A stretch of DNA of 64,000 bases, taken from positions 141,084 through 205,083 of the forward strand of contig NZ_JACJTQ010000005.1 in assembly GCF_014698735.1 (NCBI RefSeq). Direction: 5' to 3'. This stretch comes from Anabaena catenula FACHB-362. Lineage in GTDB: Bacteria; Cyanobacteriota; Cyanobacteriia; Cyanobacteriales; Nostocaceae. The position numbers and the translations under genes are program-made. The notes below the pieces were generated by a model, which ran no database searches, was not told the origin of the DNA, and was given only the letters and a program-made list of their open reading frames with translations. Below are positions 18,096-27,242 of the stretch, piece by piece (the first letter of the stretch is position 1; each line of letters starts with the position of its first letter).

Positions 18096-18887
18096 ATGTT
18101 GTTGTTCTTAAAGCTGATTGATTATTTATTAGCGGCTGTTTTTATCAGTGCTGCTATCATCATTTATTTCGATTCCAGTAATCATGAATATCTACTAGCT
18201 GGTTCAGCAGCTTTAGCTATTGCAATCTTTTTGTTTTTACTCAATAGAAGCTCAGTTAATAATGCCAATAAAGAAGCAAAAAAGATTGATTTTGAAAAAA
18301 AAGCGGAAATTTACACCTCTTTATTAACTCATAGTAATTCCTTGGAAAATAATACAATCATTCCTGCTAGAGCCAAGGCTTTAGAGTATTGCCAAGATTT
18401 GATTAATGATTATAAAAACATTAGAAATTGGGCAAGAAATCTTTACTACGTTTTGCAAATTTCTACTGTTATTTTGTCCGGTGTCACACCAATTTTAGTG
18501 TTGGTAGATAAATTAGAAGCAGGACAAGCTTGGCTGAAGTGGCTACCAGTAATCTGTCCGGCTCTGGCTTCTATTGTCGCCAGTATAGTCACTTCTTTTC
18601 CTTTTCAGAAGAATGCGGTTGCTGCTAACACAATTGTTGAGTTGTTAGAAGCAGAACAAGAGAAGTTTATCTTAGGAATTACACCAGCTTATCGTTGTTA
18701 TGATGTCACGGATGAATCTGAACAACAACAACGGATAAGTCAATCTGTGGAACAATTTATTACCCAAGTAAATAACATTCACCTGCAACAAGTGCAACAA
18801 GCTACTGAACAACAAAAAGATAAAAAGGAGCAAGCACCTAGTGAACAATCCAGTTCTGATACAAGCAGAAGCGAACAACCCGCTTAA
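18096..18887 (+). CDS. DUF4231 (SLATT-like) membrane protein
   Basis: A 263-residue protein with two pairs of hydrophobic helices: residues about 5-48 (LIDYLLAAVFISAAIIIYF and LLAGSAALAIAIFLFLL) and about 120-175 (LYYVLQISTVILSGVTPILVLV and LPVICPALASIVASIV), then an EAEQEKFILG segment and a Gln/Ser-rich tail. The second half matches DUF4231, which belongs to or resembles the SLATT two-helix proteins predicted to be pore-forming effectors in nucleotide-signal conflict systems. No nucleotidyltransferase, SLOG or other sensor gene is adjacent, so a defence role is not supported by context. It stands alone on the plus strand. Confidence 0.65.
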   Translation: MLLFLKLIDYLLAAVFISAAIIIYFDSSNHEYLLAGSAALAIAIFLFLLNRSSVNNANKEAKKIDFEKKAEIYTSLLTHSNSLENNTIIPARAKALEYCQDLINDYKNIRNWARNLYYVLQISTVILSGVTPILVLVDKLEAGQAWLKWLPVICPALASIVASIVTSFPFQKNAVAANTIVELLEAEQEKFILGITPAYRCYDVTDESEQQQRISQSVEQFITQVNNIHLQQVQQATEQQKDKKEQAPSEQSSSDTSRSEQPA

Positions 18888-18900
18888 AATTAGTTTGATT

Positions 18901-18953
18901 CGGCTAATCTACTGAGGTACAAATTTATCTGCGTCTATCTTCTTCTATCTGCG
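18901..18953 (+). repeat. Interspersed repeat C, copy 1
   Basis: The block CGGCT...GAGGTACAAATTTATCTGCG followed by TCTATCT and TCTTCTATCTG recurs in inverted orientation at 49413-49467. The copies differ by a few bases and by two short insertions. It lies just after the DUF4231 gene. Confidence 0.6.
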
Positions 18954-19002
18954 GTTCCATCTTTCTTGCTGTACATCACAAATCAAGGAATTGTGTAAGC
19001 GA

Positions 19003-19029
19003 TTAACGAGGGGCTTTCTATGCCCCCGT
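19003..19029 (-). terminator. Candidate terminator of the taxis operon
   Basis: An imperfect stem AACGGGGGC / GCCCCTCGTT lies about 25 bases after the stop of the CheA gene on the minus strand. There is no T run behind it, so the call is weak. Confidence 0.35.
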
Positions 19030-19053
19030 TAAAGATTCTATATTGTGATTTAT

Positions 19054-22038
19054 TCAATTATTCGATGATGTTGTTTCTGCCATCATAAAAATCATATCTT
19101 CCAAAGTTCTTAACAAATCTTGCTCATTATAAGGTTTAGAAAAATAAGCTCGCGCACCTAATTGCATTGCCATTTTGCGATGTTTATTACTACTACGAGA
19201 AGTCAACATAGCCACAGGAATATTTTTTAAATCAGTGTTGGATTTGACACGATCTAAAAAGCTATAACCATCAAGACGCGGCATTTCAATATCACAAATT
19301 ACAGCTTGGACTTTTAAGCCACTTTCTAACTTTTCCCAAGCATCTTGACCATCTTTAGCTTGTTCAACTTGATACCCTCCTTTTTCTAAAGTTAGAGCTA
19401 AATAACGGCGGACATTAATCGAGTCATCGACAATTAAAATCATGCCTTTTTGGTGAGCCGGTCTAGCTATGGGTTTATCTTTTTGTGGTTTGAGAAAAGC
19501 CGTTTTTAATCGAGTTGTAGGTAATTTATTACTTCTGTGAGGTCGTTGATTAGTCGTAATCCAAGATACTAATTCGTTGGTATTTACCAGTGGTACTACC
19601 CGACCATCACCAAGAATTGTGCAGTTGCTAAAACCGTCGGGTAAAGGTATATTCCCTTCTACTTGGCGAATCGCCACTTCTTGTTCACCCCAGCAACGGT
19701 CTACTTGCACAGCTACTGGTTGATGATCGTTTTTGACTATTAATACGCTACTGGCATTAATGCCTGTTGGACTTTCTATGTCTAAACTATTGTAGTGGGA
19801 ACAATTAAACTCAAAGTAATTACCCAAACGCATTAAAGGTAACATAGTATCTTGCCAGTTGAGAAATTCCCCACCATCCATTGAGAAAACCTGGTCGTTT
19901 TGCAGTAAAAATATTTCCGCAACTACATCTGTAGGAACTGCTAAAACCATGCGTTGGTGTCGTCGGCTGCCAGTATCAATCTCTACCAATAATACTCGTG
20001 CGACTGACAATGTAAAGGGTACTGATAAAGTAAAGGTCGTACCGATTCCTGGCTGTGTGTCAACTTTAATATCACCCCGCACCATTGTCAGATTATTGCG
20101 GACTACATCCATCCCCACACCGCGTCCTGATAAAGTTGTGACTTGATCAGAAGTTGTAAATCCAGGTTCAAAAATCAGTGATAGTAGTTCCTCATCACTA
20201 GCACCAGCGATTAAGGCTGTATCCAAACCCATTGTTATAGCGCGCTGGCGGATTTTTTCTAGAGAAATGCCTCTACCATCATCACGCATAGTAATGATAG
20301 TGCGATCGCTCCGGTGATAGCCTCTAATTTCAATTAATCCTTGTTCTGGCTTCCCTTGAGCGCGACGGGTAACCGGATCTTCAATTCCATGATCAAAAGC
20401 ATTACGTAACAAATGCATTAACGGCTCATTCAAAGCCTCTAAAATACTGCGTTCAATTAAAGTTTTCCCACCTTCAATATTTAACTGCACATTTTTGCCA
20501 TACTCAACATTTAAATCACGAATTGCTCTGGGAAAACGCTCTACCAAATCAGATAAAGGACGCATCCTCACTTGTGTTAACTTTCTCTGGGCTTGCTTGG
20601 ATGTCTTATTTAGCTTCCGCGCAATTTGATCTGTATCATCAACACTGAGTTGAATATCACTTGTAACTTCTGCTACCTGAACAATAGTTTCCATCACCTC
20701 CTGAGACAGCAGGTTTAATTTCTGATAGTGATCTACCTCCAAACCATTAATACCTGACTCTGTTGTCGGTGTCTGGTGATTAGCTTCTGACTCTTCTGAT
20801 GCGGATAACCCAGAAGACAAAGTTTGCGTAATAATTTTTTCATATGCTAAACGCACTTCTTGATGTTCTTGGTCAAGAATTTGCACTCTTTGGCTCAGAC
20901 CAAAAACCAGTTTGCGTAATCTTTCTAGTTGTAAATTTAGTCCATTTCGCTGGATAATTATTTCTCCAAATAAATCGTTAATCTCCTCTAGTTGCTTACT
21001 AGGAACTCGCACTGTATTTTCATGAATTTCTTTATCTTTAGAAACAGTGACGATATCACCTTTGCGTTCAATTTGTTGATAATCTGAAGATGGAATTTCT
21101 TGAGTAAATGCTATGTTTTGTTCAGGAAACTCCACAGCATTAATTTCTGGAGGTAACTCTATCTCTAATGAGCCAAAATCAGTAGTCAGTCCCTCTGCTA
21201 CCAATAGATTTTCATTAATTGGGACTATGTCCGAGGTAGAAACCTGCTCTTGAGTATCCCTGACTGCACTCAGATGAATATCTCTTGGTAAGCTATTTCG
21301 TTGATTTGTCAACACTAAAGCTTGCGATCGCCGCCATGCTTGCAATGCTAACTGGGAAATTTCTACAACCCGCTCTGGAGCAGTTTCTAAGTGATGATTG
21401 ACTGATTCACAAAGCTGAGTAAAAGCAGTTAACTGAAGCATTTCTCCCAAACCACCCAACTCCGCAGCCATTAGCCCCACTTCTTGGTGTAACTCCAGTT
21501 GAGAACTATTTGCTAACAGAGATTCTAGGCGCTGTAAATACTCTTCTACCTCGGTCTCAAACAATAAAGGGATAATTCCCTGTCCATCTTCTGGGGATAG
21601 CATGGTTGTAATATCCTCTGGAGATGGGTCGCCCAAACGCTGATGTAATTCATCAAAAATTGGATAGCAAAAGGTTTTTAACCACTTATCATCTAGAGCT
21701 TTTCTCTGTGATAACAAGTCCACAATTTGCCGCAGCCAATCAACACCAGATAACAATAAACTCTGTAAATGAGTGTCAATTTCTAGAGAATTTTTACTAG
21801 TTTTTAAAACCTTAAAAGAATCTTCCAACCGATGAGCCAAATCACTCAACACCCGAAACCCCATCATCGCCGCGCCACCTTTAATAGAATGAGCGGCTCG
21901 CATTGCAGCATTAATCTTATCTAACTCGATGTGTTTACTAGTGTCGATTTCTAGCAATATACTTTCTAATGTATTGAGATAATCAGTTGCCTCTTCCAAA
22001 AACTGCATCTGGATTTCCAGTTCTTTATCATTCGTCAT
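19054..22038 (-). CDS. CheA-type hybrid histidine kinase with C-terminal receiver
   Basis: A 994-residue cytosolic kinase with, in order: an Hpt domain with phospho-acceptor His50 in RAAHSIKGGAAM; a middle region with a second diverged helical bundle; a dimerisation/P4 ATPase region with N-box NAFDHGIED near residue 546 and GRGVGMDVV; a CheW-like domain (about 680-840) with QVDRCWGEQEVAIRQVEG; and a receiver domain with Asp in ICDIEMPRLDGY near residue 916. This is the CheA-REC (PilL-like) form found in cyanobacterial taxis loci. It would receive signal from the MCP and CheW encoded upstream and pass phosphate to the PatA-type regulator and its own receiver. It is the last gene of the four-gene operon. 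Confidence 0.92.
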   Translation of the reverse strand: MTNDKELEIQMQFLEEATDYLNTLESILLEIDTSKHIELDKINAAMRAAHSIKGGAAMMGFRVLSDLAHRLEDSFKVLKTSKNSLEIDTHLQSLLLSGVDWLRQIVDLLSQRKALDDKWLKTFCYPIFDELHQRLGDPSPEDITTMLSPEDGQGIIPLLFETEVEEYLQRLESLLANSSQLELHQEVGLMAAELGGLGEMLQLTAFTQLCESVNHHLETAPERVVEISQLALQAWRRSQALVLTNQRNSLPRDIHLSAVRDTQEQVSTSDIVPINENLLVAEGLTTDFGSLEIELPPEINAVEFPEQNIAFTQEIPSSDYQQIERKGDIVTVSKDKEIHENTVRVPSKQLEEINDLFGEIIIQRNGLNLQLERLRKLVFGLSQRVQILDQEHQEVRLAYEKIITQTLSSGLSASEESEANHQTPTTESGINGLEVDHYQKLNLLSQEVMETIVQVAEVTSDIQLSVDDTDQIARKLNKTSKQAQRKLTQVRMRPLSDLVERFPRAIRDLNVEYGKNVQLNIEGGKTLIERSILEALNEPLMHLLRNAFDHGIEDPVTRRAQGKPEQGLIEIRGYHRSDRTIITMRDDGRGISLEKIRQRAITMGLDTALIAGASDEELLSLIFEPGFTTSDQVTTLSGRGVGMDVVRNNLTMVRGDIKVDTQPGIGTTFTLSVPFTLSVARVLLVEIDTGSRRHQRMVLAVPTDVVAEIFLLQNDQVFSMDGGEFLNWQDTMLPLMRLGNYFEFNCSHYNSLDIESPTGINASSVLIVKNDHQPVAVQVDRCWGEQEVAIRQVEGNIPLPDGFSNCTILGDGRVVPLVNTNELVSWITTNQRPHRSNKLPTTRLKTAFLKPQKDKPIARPAHQKGMILIVDDSINVRRYLALTLEKGGYQVEQAKDGQDAWEKLESGLKVQAVICDIEMPRLDGYSFLDRVKSNTDLKNIPVAMLTSRSSNKHRKMAMQLGARAYFSKPYNEQDLLRTLEDMIFMMAETTSSNN

Positions 22039-22165
22039 AAATCATTAGTCCTCAGTCATTCAATTTTGGATTTGAAATTGACAATTTAGGAATGGGAGCA
22101 TCCCAAATGTGTAAGTTTATTTTTTATCTAAGCTTCCAACTTAATACAAGGCATGAAATAAACGA

Positions 22166-22192
22166 ACCGCAAAGACGCGTTCACGAAGTGTC
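22166..22192. repeat. Nested dispersed repeat in the MCP-CheA spacer
   Basis: In the 272-base gap between the MCP and CheA genes, the common motif ACCGCAAAGACGC...AGCGCAAAGGA is interrupted by GTTCACGAAGTGTCTCGAAG. This is the same nesting of one repeat in another seen in the MITE at 13193-13343. Boundaries are approximate. Confidence 0.4.
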
Positions 22193-22310
22193 TCGAAGAG
22201 AAGAGCGCAAAGGAAGAAGGTAGAAGATATTTTTCAGATGTTTATTTTGTGTGTTTGCAAAATTGGGATACTCCCTTAGGAATTGATACCACTGGTAATT
22301 AATGACTGAC

Positions 22311-24563
22311 TTAATTGACTTTAAAAGTCTCGACAGTCTTTTGCAAATGTTGGGAAATCTCCACAGTTTTTTGTAGAGATTCAGAAACTTGGTGAGAAGA
22401 ATCGCTGGTATGTTGGCAAATAGCAGCAATATCTTTCATCAATCGGCTCACAATTTGCGATGTTTGTACCTGAGAAACAGTAGCTGTAGAAATTGACTGC
22501 ACCAAAGTATCTATTTGCTGCGACACATCTAAAATTTCACTCAAACTCTGTTTGGCATCTTCGACAATTTGGGTACTTTCAATGACCTGAGTAGTTCCTA
22601 TCTCCATGGCCTGCACTACTTCGCTGGTTTCTCGTTGAATTTTTTCAACAATTTGCTCGATTTCTTGGGTAGCTGCCGCACTCCGAGCCGCTAATTCCCC
22701 GACTTCTTCCGCAACTACAGCAAAACCTTGACCTTCTTCCCCAGCCCGCGCGGCTTCAATACCTGCATTAATTGCCAACAAATTAGTTTGCATGGCAATT
22801 TGGTTAATTAAAGACACAACACGGGAAATTTGTTGAGAAGATTCTCCCAAATGCCTGACTTTCTTAGCAGTTTCGCCCACTGTTTCTTGCAAAGACAAAA
22901 TATTTTTTACTGTCAAATCCATCGCTTTTCCACTTTTGGTAGCGGTGTGGTTAGCATGATTAGTAATGGCAGTAACTTGTTGAGCGTCATCAGCTACAGC
23001 TTGCATGGAGCTAGTCATTTGCTCAACTGCTTCTAAGGTGCGATTGATTTCAGAAGCTTGTGTCAGTGCTTCCGTTGCTAAGTGTTGGATAGCATCTTGA
23101 TTGGAGCCAAGGGTTGTGTTGACTTGCGTAGCAGTCTGTTTGACTTGGGTGACGATATCCCGCAAGCTTTTGACAATTGAGTTGAAAGCATTAGCAACAG
23201 TACCAACTTCTCCTGATGTGACATCAGCTTGTACTGTCAAATCTCCCTGAGCAGCACTTTCTACCTCGGTAAGTAACTTCAGAAGTTGTAGGTGTAGTGT
23301 GTCTTTTTGTTGCCATTCCGGCTCTGAGATAGATTCTCTATGAGCCTTAATTTCCAACTCTTTGACAGAAACGGGTAATTCATTCTCTCTGGAAATCTCC
23401 ACAGGAATCTTGATTTCGTCTTCAGCCCGCATTGCGACTACCGCAGATTTATCTAAATTTGGCTTTGTCATTCCCTTGGCTAACCAAGCCACTAGTAATG
23501 TCATCAATAATGCTATCAGTGCTGTTCTATTAGCAATAAAAATCAGAAATTGTCTTTGCGGCTCAACAGCTATTTCGGCATCTTCAGCCCTAATTACCTG
23601 CCAGTTGAGTTGCGGTAAACCTGCTATTTTTCTCAATGGCAAATAACTGATTATTTCTGGCTTTTGATTAATTGTCTGAACTCCTGTTAAATCATTGACA
23701 TTTTGCCTAGCCAGCAGGTTCGCTAAACTAGGATATATTACTGTAGCCTCTTGCCCCAATAAATCTGACTTTGGACTGAGAAATACTTTCCCTGAAGTAT
23801 CAACTAAAGAATAGTTATTACTATTGGTTACGTAATTTTTAATGAATTCTTCTAATTTTTTTAAAGGCATTCGGGTTCGCACTATAGCGATAGTTTTGCC
23901 CGTGGCTGCTTCTTTAACTGGTGCAGCTATATAAATTACTAAACCGATATTTTCTAACTTTTCTGGTTGACTAATAACAACAGCGTTTTTTTGCAAAACC
24001 TCTTGAAAATATTTTTGGTTTCTTTCCTGTTGTATGAATTTACCTTGATTTTGCAAAATTACTCGCCCATTGAGATCCAATACTGCTACACTGTCATAGG
24101 CTTTATAGGCTGTAACGAAGCGGTTGAATAGTGCCTGTTTTTGGGGAATAGCAGTGCTTTTACTCACTAGAGCATTCGTCAAAAATGGCAGATTAGAGAG
24201 GATCTGAATATCTCCATACCTTGCCAACATAAAACGATTAATAGTATCGCTGAAACTAATTACTTCATTTTCTTGATTTATGATAATTTGCTTAGTAATT
24301 GATTTGCTGCCAAAGCTATAGGCGATTATTCCCATTCCCATGACTGGTAATGTACCAATAGCAAGTGCAAAAAATATTGCTTTTGTGCTTAATTTAAGTT
24401 GCTGCAAATATTTAATTGCATAATTGCCAGAATAATTGTGAGTTTTTTGGGCATCAGATTTACTAGCAATTTCGTTTCTAGAATCACTGACTTTTGATGA
24501 TGCCATTATAGATGCTTTACTTTGAGGATCACCACTTTGAGTAGTCTTGGTTTTATTAAACAT
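22311..24563 (-). CDS. Methyl-accepting chemotaxis protein (PilJ/HmpD-like)
   Basis: A 750-residue transducer. The N-terminus is a cytosolic Ser/Lys/Thr-rich stretch of about 60 residues, then a membrane helix ([22 protein letters not shown]). An extracytoplasmic Cache-type sensor with [16 protein letters not shown] and [11 protein letters not shown] follows, then a second membrane helix ([18 protein letters not shown]). A HAMP-like segment ends in [14 protein letters not shown], and the signalling domain holds [29 protein letters not shown]. It clusters with CheW and CheA and gates the kinase in response to a small extracellular ligand or surface cue; the cue is unknown. It lies 58 bases downstream of cheW. 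Confidence 0.93.
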   Translation of the reverse strand: MFNKTKTTQSGDPQSKASIMASSKVSDSRNEIASKSDAQKTHNYSGNYAIKYLQQLKLSTKAIFFALAIGTLPVMGMGIIAYSFGSKSITKQIIINQENEVISFSDTINRFMLARYGDIQILSNLPFLTNALVSKSTAIPQKQALFNRFVTAYKAYDSVAVLDLNGRVILQNQGKFIQQERNQKYFQEVLQKNAVVISQPEKLENIGLVIYIAAPVKEAATGKTIAIVRTRMPLKKLEEFIKNYVTNSNNYSLVDTSGKVFLSPKSDLLGQEATVIYPSLANLLARQNVNDLTGVQTINQKPEIISYLPLRKIAGLPQLNWQVIRAEDAEIAVEPQRQFLIFIANRTALIALLMTLLVAWLAKGMTKPNLDKSAVVAMRAEDEIKIPVEISRENELPVSVKELEIKAHRESISEPEWQQKDTLHLQLLKLLTEVESAAQGDLTVQADVTSGEVGTVANAFNSIVKSLRDIVTQVKQTATQVNTTLGSNQDAIQHLATEALTQASEINRTLEAVEQMTSSMQAVADDAQQVTAITNHANHTATKSGKAMDLTVKNILSLQETVGETAKKVRHLGESSQQISRVVSLINQIAMQTNLLAINAGIEAARAGEEGQGFAVVAEEVGELAARSAAATQEIEQIVEKIQRETSEVVQAMEIGTTQVIESTQIVEDAKQSLSEILDVSQQIDTLVQSISTATVSQVQTSQIVSRLMKDIAAICQHTSDSSHQVSESLQKTVEISQHLQKTVETFKVN

Positions 24564-24621
24564 GAAATAATTCCCCTGGCGTTATTAAAAATAACAGTAA
24601 ATAGCGAGTTTTTGTGATTAG

Positions 24622-25119
24622 TTAATCACTACGATTATTACCATAATTTACAATATTATGTGCGTCCAATACAAGTAAAGTTTCTTCTTTTTGTTCTACA
24701 CAGCCACATAGATAAGGAACCAAACTAGATGCCACTTGTCCCACAGGAGAATGAATATCATCTGACATCAATTTAGTTGTACCTTTAATTTCTTGCACAA
24801 CTAAGCCTAAAAGCAATGATTCTACTTTGATAACGATGATATTATACTGTCTGAGCCGATGATCTAGGCATTCTAAGTTAAACATTTTTGGCAGATCAAT
24901 TACCCAAATAATCCGACTGCGCCAATTCATTAATCCTAAGATACAGGCAGGCATATTAGGCATGGCAGTCACAGATTCAACTGGGATAATAATTGCCTCT
25001 TGGGTATGATTAATTGATAAAACTGCCGTAGTTTGTTGATTCAATTGAAATTTAAGATAGCTGTCTCCTGATGAGCTTTGAGTTGGTCGATAATACAGGT
25101 TTATTTTTGAATTTGCCAT
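24622..25119 (-). CDS. CheW-like coupling protein
   Basis: A 165-residue CheW domain. The diagnostic centre is residues about 45-70, VTAMPNMPACILGLMNWRSRIIWVIDL, followed by IIVIKVESLLLGLVVQEIKG. It bridges the MCP and CheA at the signalling array. It sits between the PatA-type gene, 207 bases upstream, and the MCP gene, 58 bases downstream, all on the minus strand. Confidence 0.92.
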   Translation of the reverse strand: MANSKINLYYRPTQSSSGDSYLKFQLNQQTTAVLSINHTQEAIIIPVESVTAMPNMPACILGLMNWRSRIIWVIDLPKMFNLECLDHRLRQYNIIVIKVESLLLGLVVQEIKGTTKLMSDDIHSPVGQVASSLVPYLCGCVEQKEETLLVLDAHNIVNYGNNRSD

Positions 25120-25326
25120 ATATTGAATTGGTTAAATATTGAAGATGTTTAGCTTATTGATAGCATCTTGAATTATTAATATCATTTTATTGGTTTGATT
25201 CCTATGGCAAATAATCGAAATCATCATTAGTAAATTTAAACTCCATAATTAAAGTTCATGATAAATCCTATCAAACTCTCTATTGCCAGTATTAATAATT
25301 TGTCTATTTGACTGGCAATTATTCAA

Positions 25327-26373
25327 TTAGCTGATGTGTTTAGACACCATTTTTAGCAAATCTGCTCTCGTAAAAGGCTTGGTTAAATAGCCGGATGACC
25401 TAACGATCTTCGCTTTTGCTTTGTCAATAAAGCCTGTTCTTGCCGTCACCATAATAATGGGTGTATTTTTAAATGCTGAATGCCTCCGTAATAATGAGCA
25501 GAGTTCATAACCATCTAAATTTGGCATTTCTACATCTAACAAAATTAAGTCAGGTTTACTCCTGATAATTTGCATTAAAGCTTTAATTGGGTCATTAATC
25601 AAGACTACTGCAAATGTTTGTTCATCCAAAAAATGCCTAAGAGAATTCAAAACTGCTTGGCTATCATCTATACAGGCAATTGTATAATAGCTTTTACTAA
25701 GAGACGACTGCGTATTTTTGTGATTTTTCTGTTCAGAAAGGGAAATTTTGAGTGATTTCGATGATTTTTCCTCAAGCTGGGTTTCCGGTAATGTCTGAGT
25801 TGGTAAACTGCTATTAGATGACATTACTGGTTTGATATTCTGACGGTAGCGTAACTGCTTTTGACAATGTTCTACGATTAATTGCAAATCTAAATGACAG
25901 AACTTTGGTAGTTCATCCCAAGAATTATCGGAATTAAGTTTATAGTTACCTTCTTTTAAACAAAGAAATGACTCCAGCACTTCTTTCGCTAATTCTTCTA
26001 TCAGCATTCCAGCTTGTGCAGAAGTAATATACTCTTGTTGAACTAGCCAGCAAATAGCATGATAATCTGCATTTGCTATGAGCTGAGATTCATTCGGGGC
26101 TTGGGAAATCAGCCCCATCTGTTCATAAGTTGCATTGTCAAAAGTAGGAATTTGCTGATTTAAGCGTTGTAGGTGACTTTCAAGACGCTCAAACACTTTA
26201 ACGGAATAAGTAGCATAAGTTAGTTTACCTTCTTGTAAATAGATTGACCAAGAAACTCTATTGGTGAATACATTTAAGCATCCTGTCACTCGTCGAGTGC
26301 TGAGTTGTGCCAACAGGGACAGTGGATGTAGTTTCTGAAACAACCTGTAGCTACCTAGAGAAGTTGTCATCAT
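25327..26373 (-). CDS. PatA-type response regulator (DUF4388/PATAN plus receiver)
   Basis: A 348-residue regulator. Residues 10-170 form a PATAN/DUF4388 region (LSLLAQLSTRRVTGCLNVFT, WSIYLQEGKLTYATYSVK), then a Ser/Gln-rich linker, then a receiver domain from about residue 228 with Asp near 278 in LILLDVEMPNLDGYE, Thr in PIIMVTAR and Lys in GYLTKPF. PatA-type proteins in Nostocales control heterocyst pattern or hormogonium/phototaxis motility. As first gene of this taxis operon it is probably the output regulator, equivalent to HmpA or PtxA types. A separate CheY is not present in the operon. Confidence 0.88.
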   Translation of the reverse strand: MMTTSLGSYRLFQKLHPLSLLAQLSTRRVTGCLNVFTNRVSWSIYLQEGKLTYATYSVKVFERLESHLQRLNQQIPTFDNATYEQMGLISQAPNESQLIANADYHAICWLVQQEYITSAQAGMLIEELAKEVLESFLCLKEGNYKLNSDNSWDELPKFCHLDLQLIVEHCQKQLRYRQNIKPVMSSNSSLPTQTLPETQLEEKSSKSLKISLSEQKNHKNTQSSLSKSYYTIACIDDSQAVLNSLRHFLDEQTFAVVLINDPIKALMQIIRSKPDLILLDVEMPNLDGYELCSLLRRHSAFKNTPIIMVTARTGFIDKAKAKIVRSSGYLTKPFTRADLLKMVSKHIS

Positions 26374-26651
26374 TTTGCTTTTACTTCAGCTAAATTCAAT
26401 ACTTGTGAGTTGAATTTGCATATAGCAGTCCTATCTGATTTGTGATGTAGGATTTTAGCATTGCTACACTCGTACTGATACAGAAAATAGACAAGCTAGA
26501 AATAAGCAACAGATTTGCTCACGAATTATTTAGGATTGCCATAGCATATACTTCACAATTAAAATCAAGTATAAAACATCAAATACTTTGTCATCCTAAA
26601 TACAAAATTTGATGTTCTGGTTGGTGGTAAAACTCTACAATAACAATATTC

Positions 26652-26858
26652 TTAACTACTTTTAAGCCCGTAGAGTGTCTGTAACCTTTCTTTACCCCTT
26701 GTTTCTACAGCATATTGAACGGCTTTTTTTAATTGTTCCTGGCTTTCTTTGATCTCAACTTGTAATCTCAGCCGGTGCGTTGCAACTTTATAAGAATGCA
26801 CTATCCCTTGACAATGGTTTAGAGTAGAATTAGCAACTAAGCTAAAAAAAATTGCCAA
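26652..26858 (-). pseudogene. Probable transposase N-terminal remnant
   Basis: The frame ends in RLQVEIKESQEQLKKAVQ followed by KERLQTLYGLKSS and a stop. This resembles the first 40 residues of the helix-turn-helix transposases that are common in Nostocales (…KERLQxLYxLK). The helix-turn-helix, catalytic domain and any terminal repeats are missing, so it is a fragment if real. It overlaps the start region of the DUF760 gene on the opposite strand. The family resemblance is from memory. Confidence 0.4.
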
Positions 26859-27202
26859 TGGTGTTTGATCCTGACTTTTTGAATGACAACTCTGAGCAAC
26901 ACCCTAATCAGCTTTTGAACGATCAGTTTGGGGAAAATCCGAATCAGTTACTCAAATATTTGCAGCATCAGTCTCCCGAAGTCCTAGCCCGTGTAGCCCA
27001 GTCTGTCAGCCCGGAAATTAAACAAATCATTTCCCAAAACGTCCAAGGGCTAGTGGGAATGCTCCCAGGAGAAAGTTTTAATGTACAAATTACTACAGAC
27101 CGGGATAACCTAGCAGGGCTGTTAGCATCAGCAATGATGACTGGGTATTTCTTGCGCCAAATGGAACAACGAATGCAATTAGAGCATTTGTCTAATCAAT
27201 AG
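26858..27202 (+). CDS. DUF760 domain protein
   Basis: A 114-residue protein with the DUF760 pattern: NQLLKYLQHQSPEVLARVAQS, SPEIKQIISQNVQGLVGMLP, FNVQITTDRDNLAGLLASAMMTGYFLRQMEQR. DUF760 is found in cyanobacteria and plastids; the plant members act in plastid protein homeostasis, but the cyanobacterial role is not established. I use ATG 26858; a TTG two codons upstream would add only two residues. The gene stands between a transposase fragment and the convergent htrA. Confidence 0.8.
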   Translation: MVFDPDFLNDNSEQHPNQLLNDQFGENPNQLLKYLQHQSPEVLARVAQSVSPEIKQIISQNVQGLVGMLPGESFNVQITTDRDNLAGLLASAMMTGYFLRQMEQRMQLEHLSNQ

Positions 27203-27242
27203 TCAAGAGTACAGGCGCGATCCATCACGTCTGTACTATTAA

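Noticed and set aside
22181..22429. 82-codon minus-strand frame between the MCP and CheA genes
   Set aside because: It overlaps the MCP end in another frame and reads through repeat DNA.
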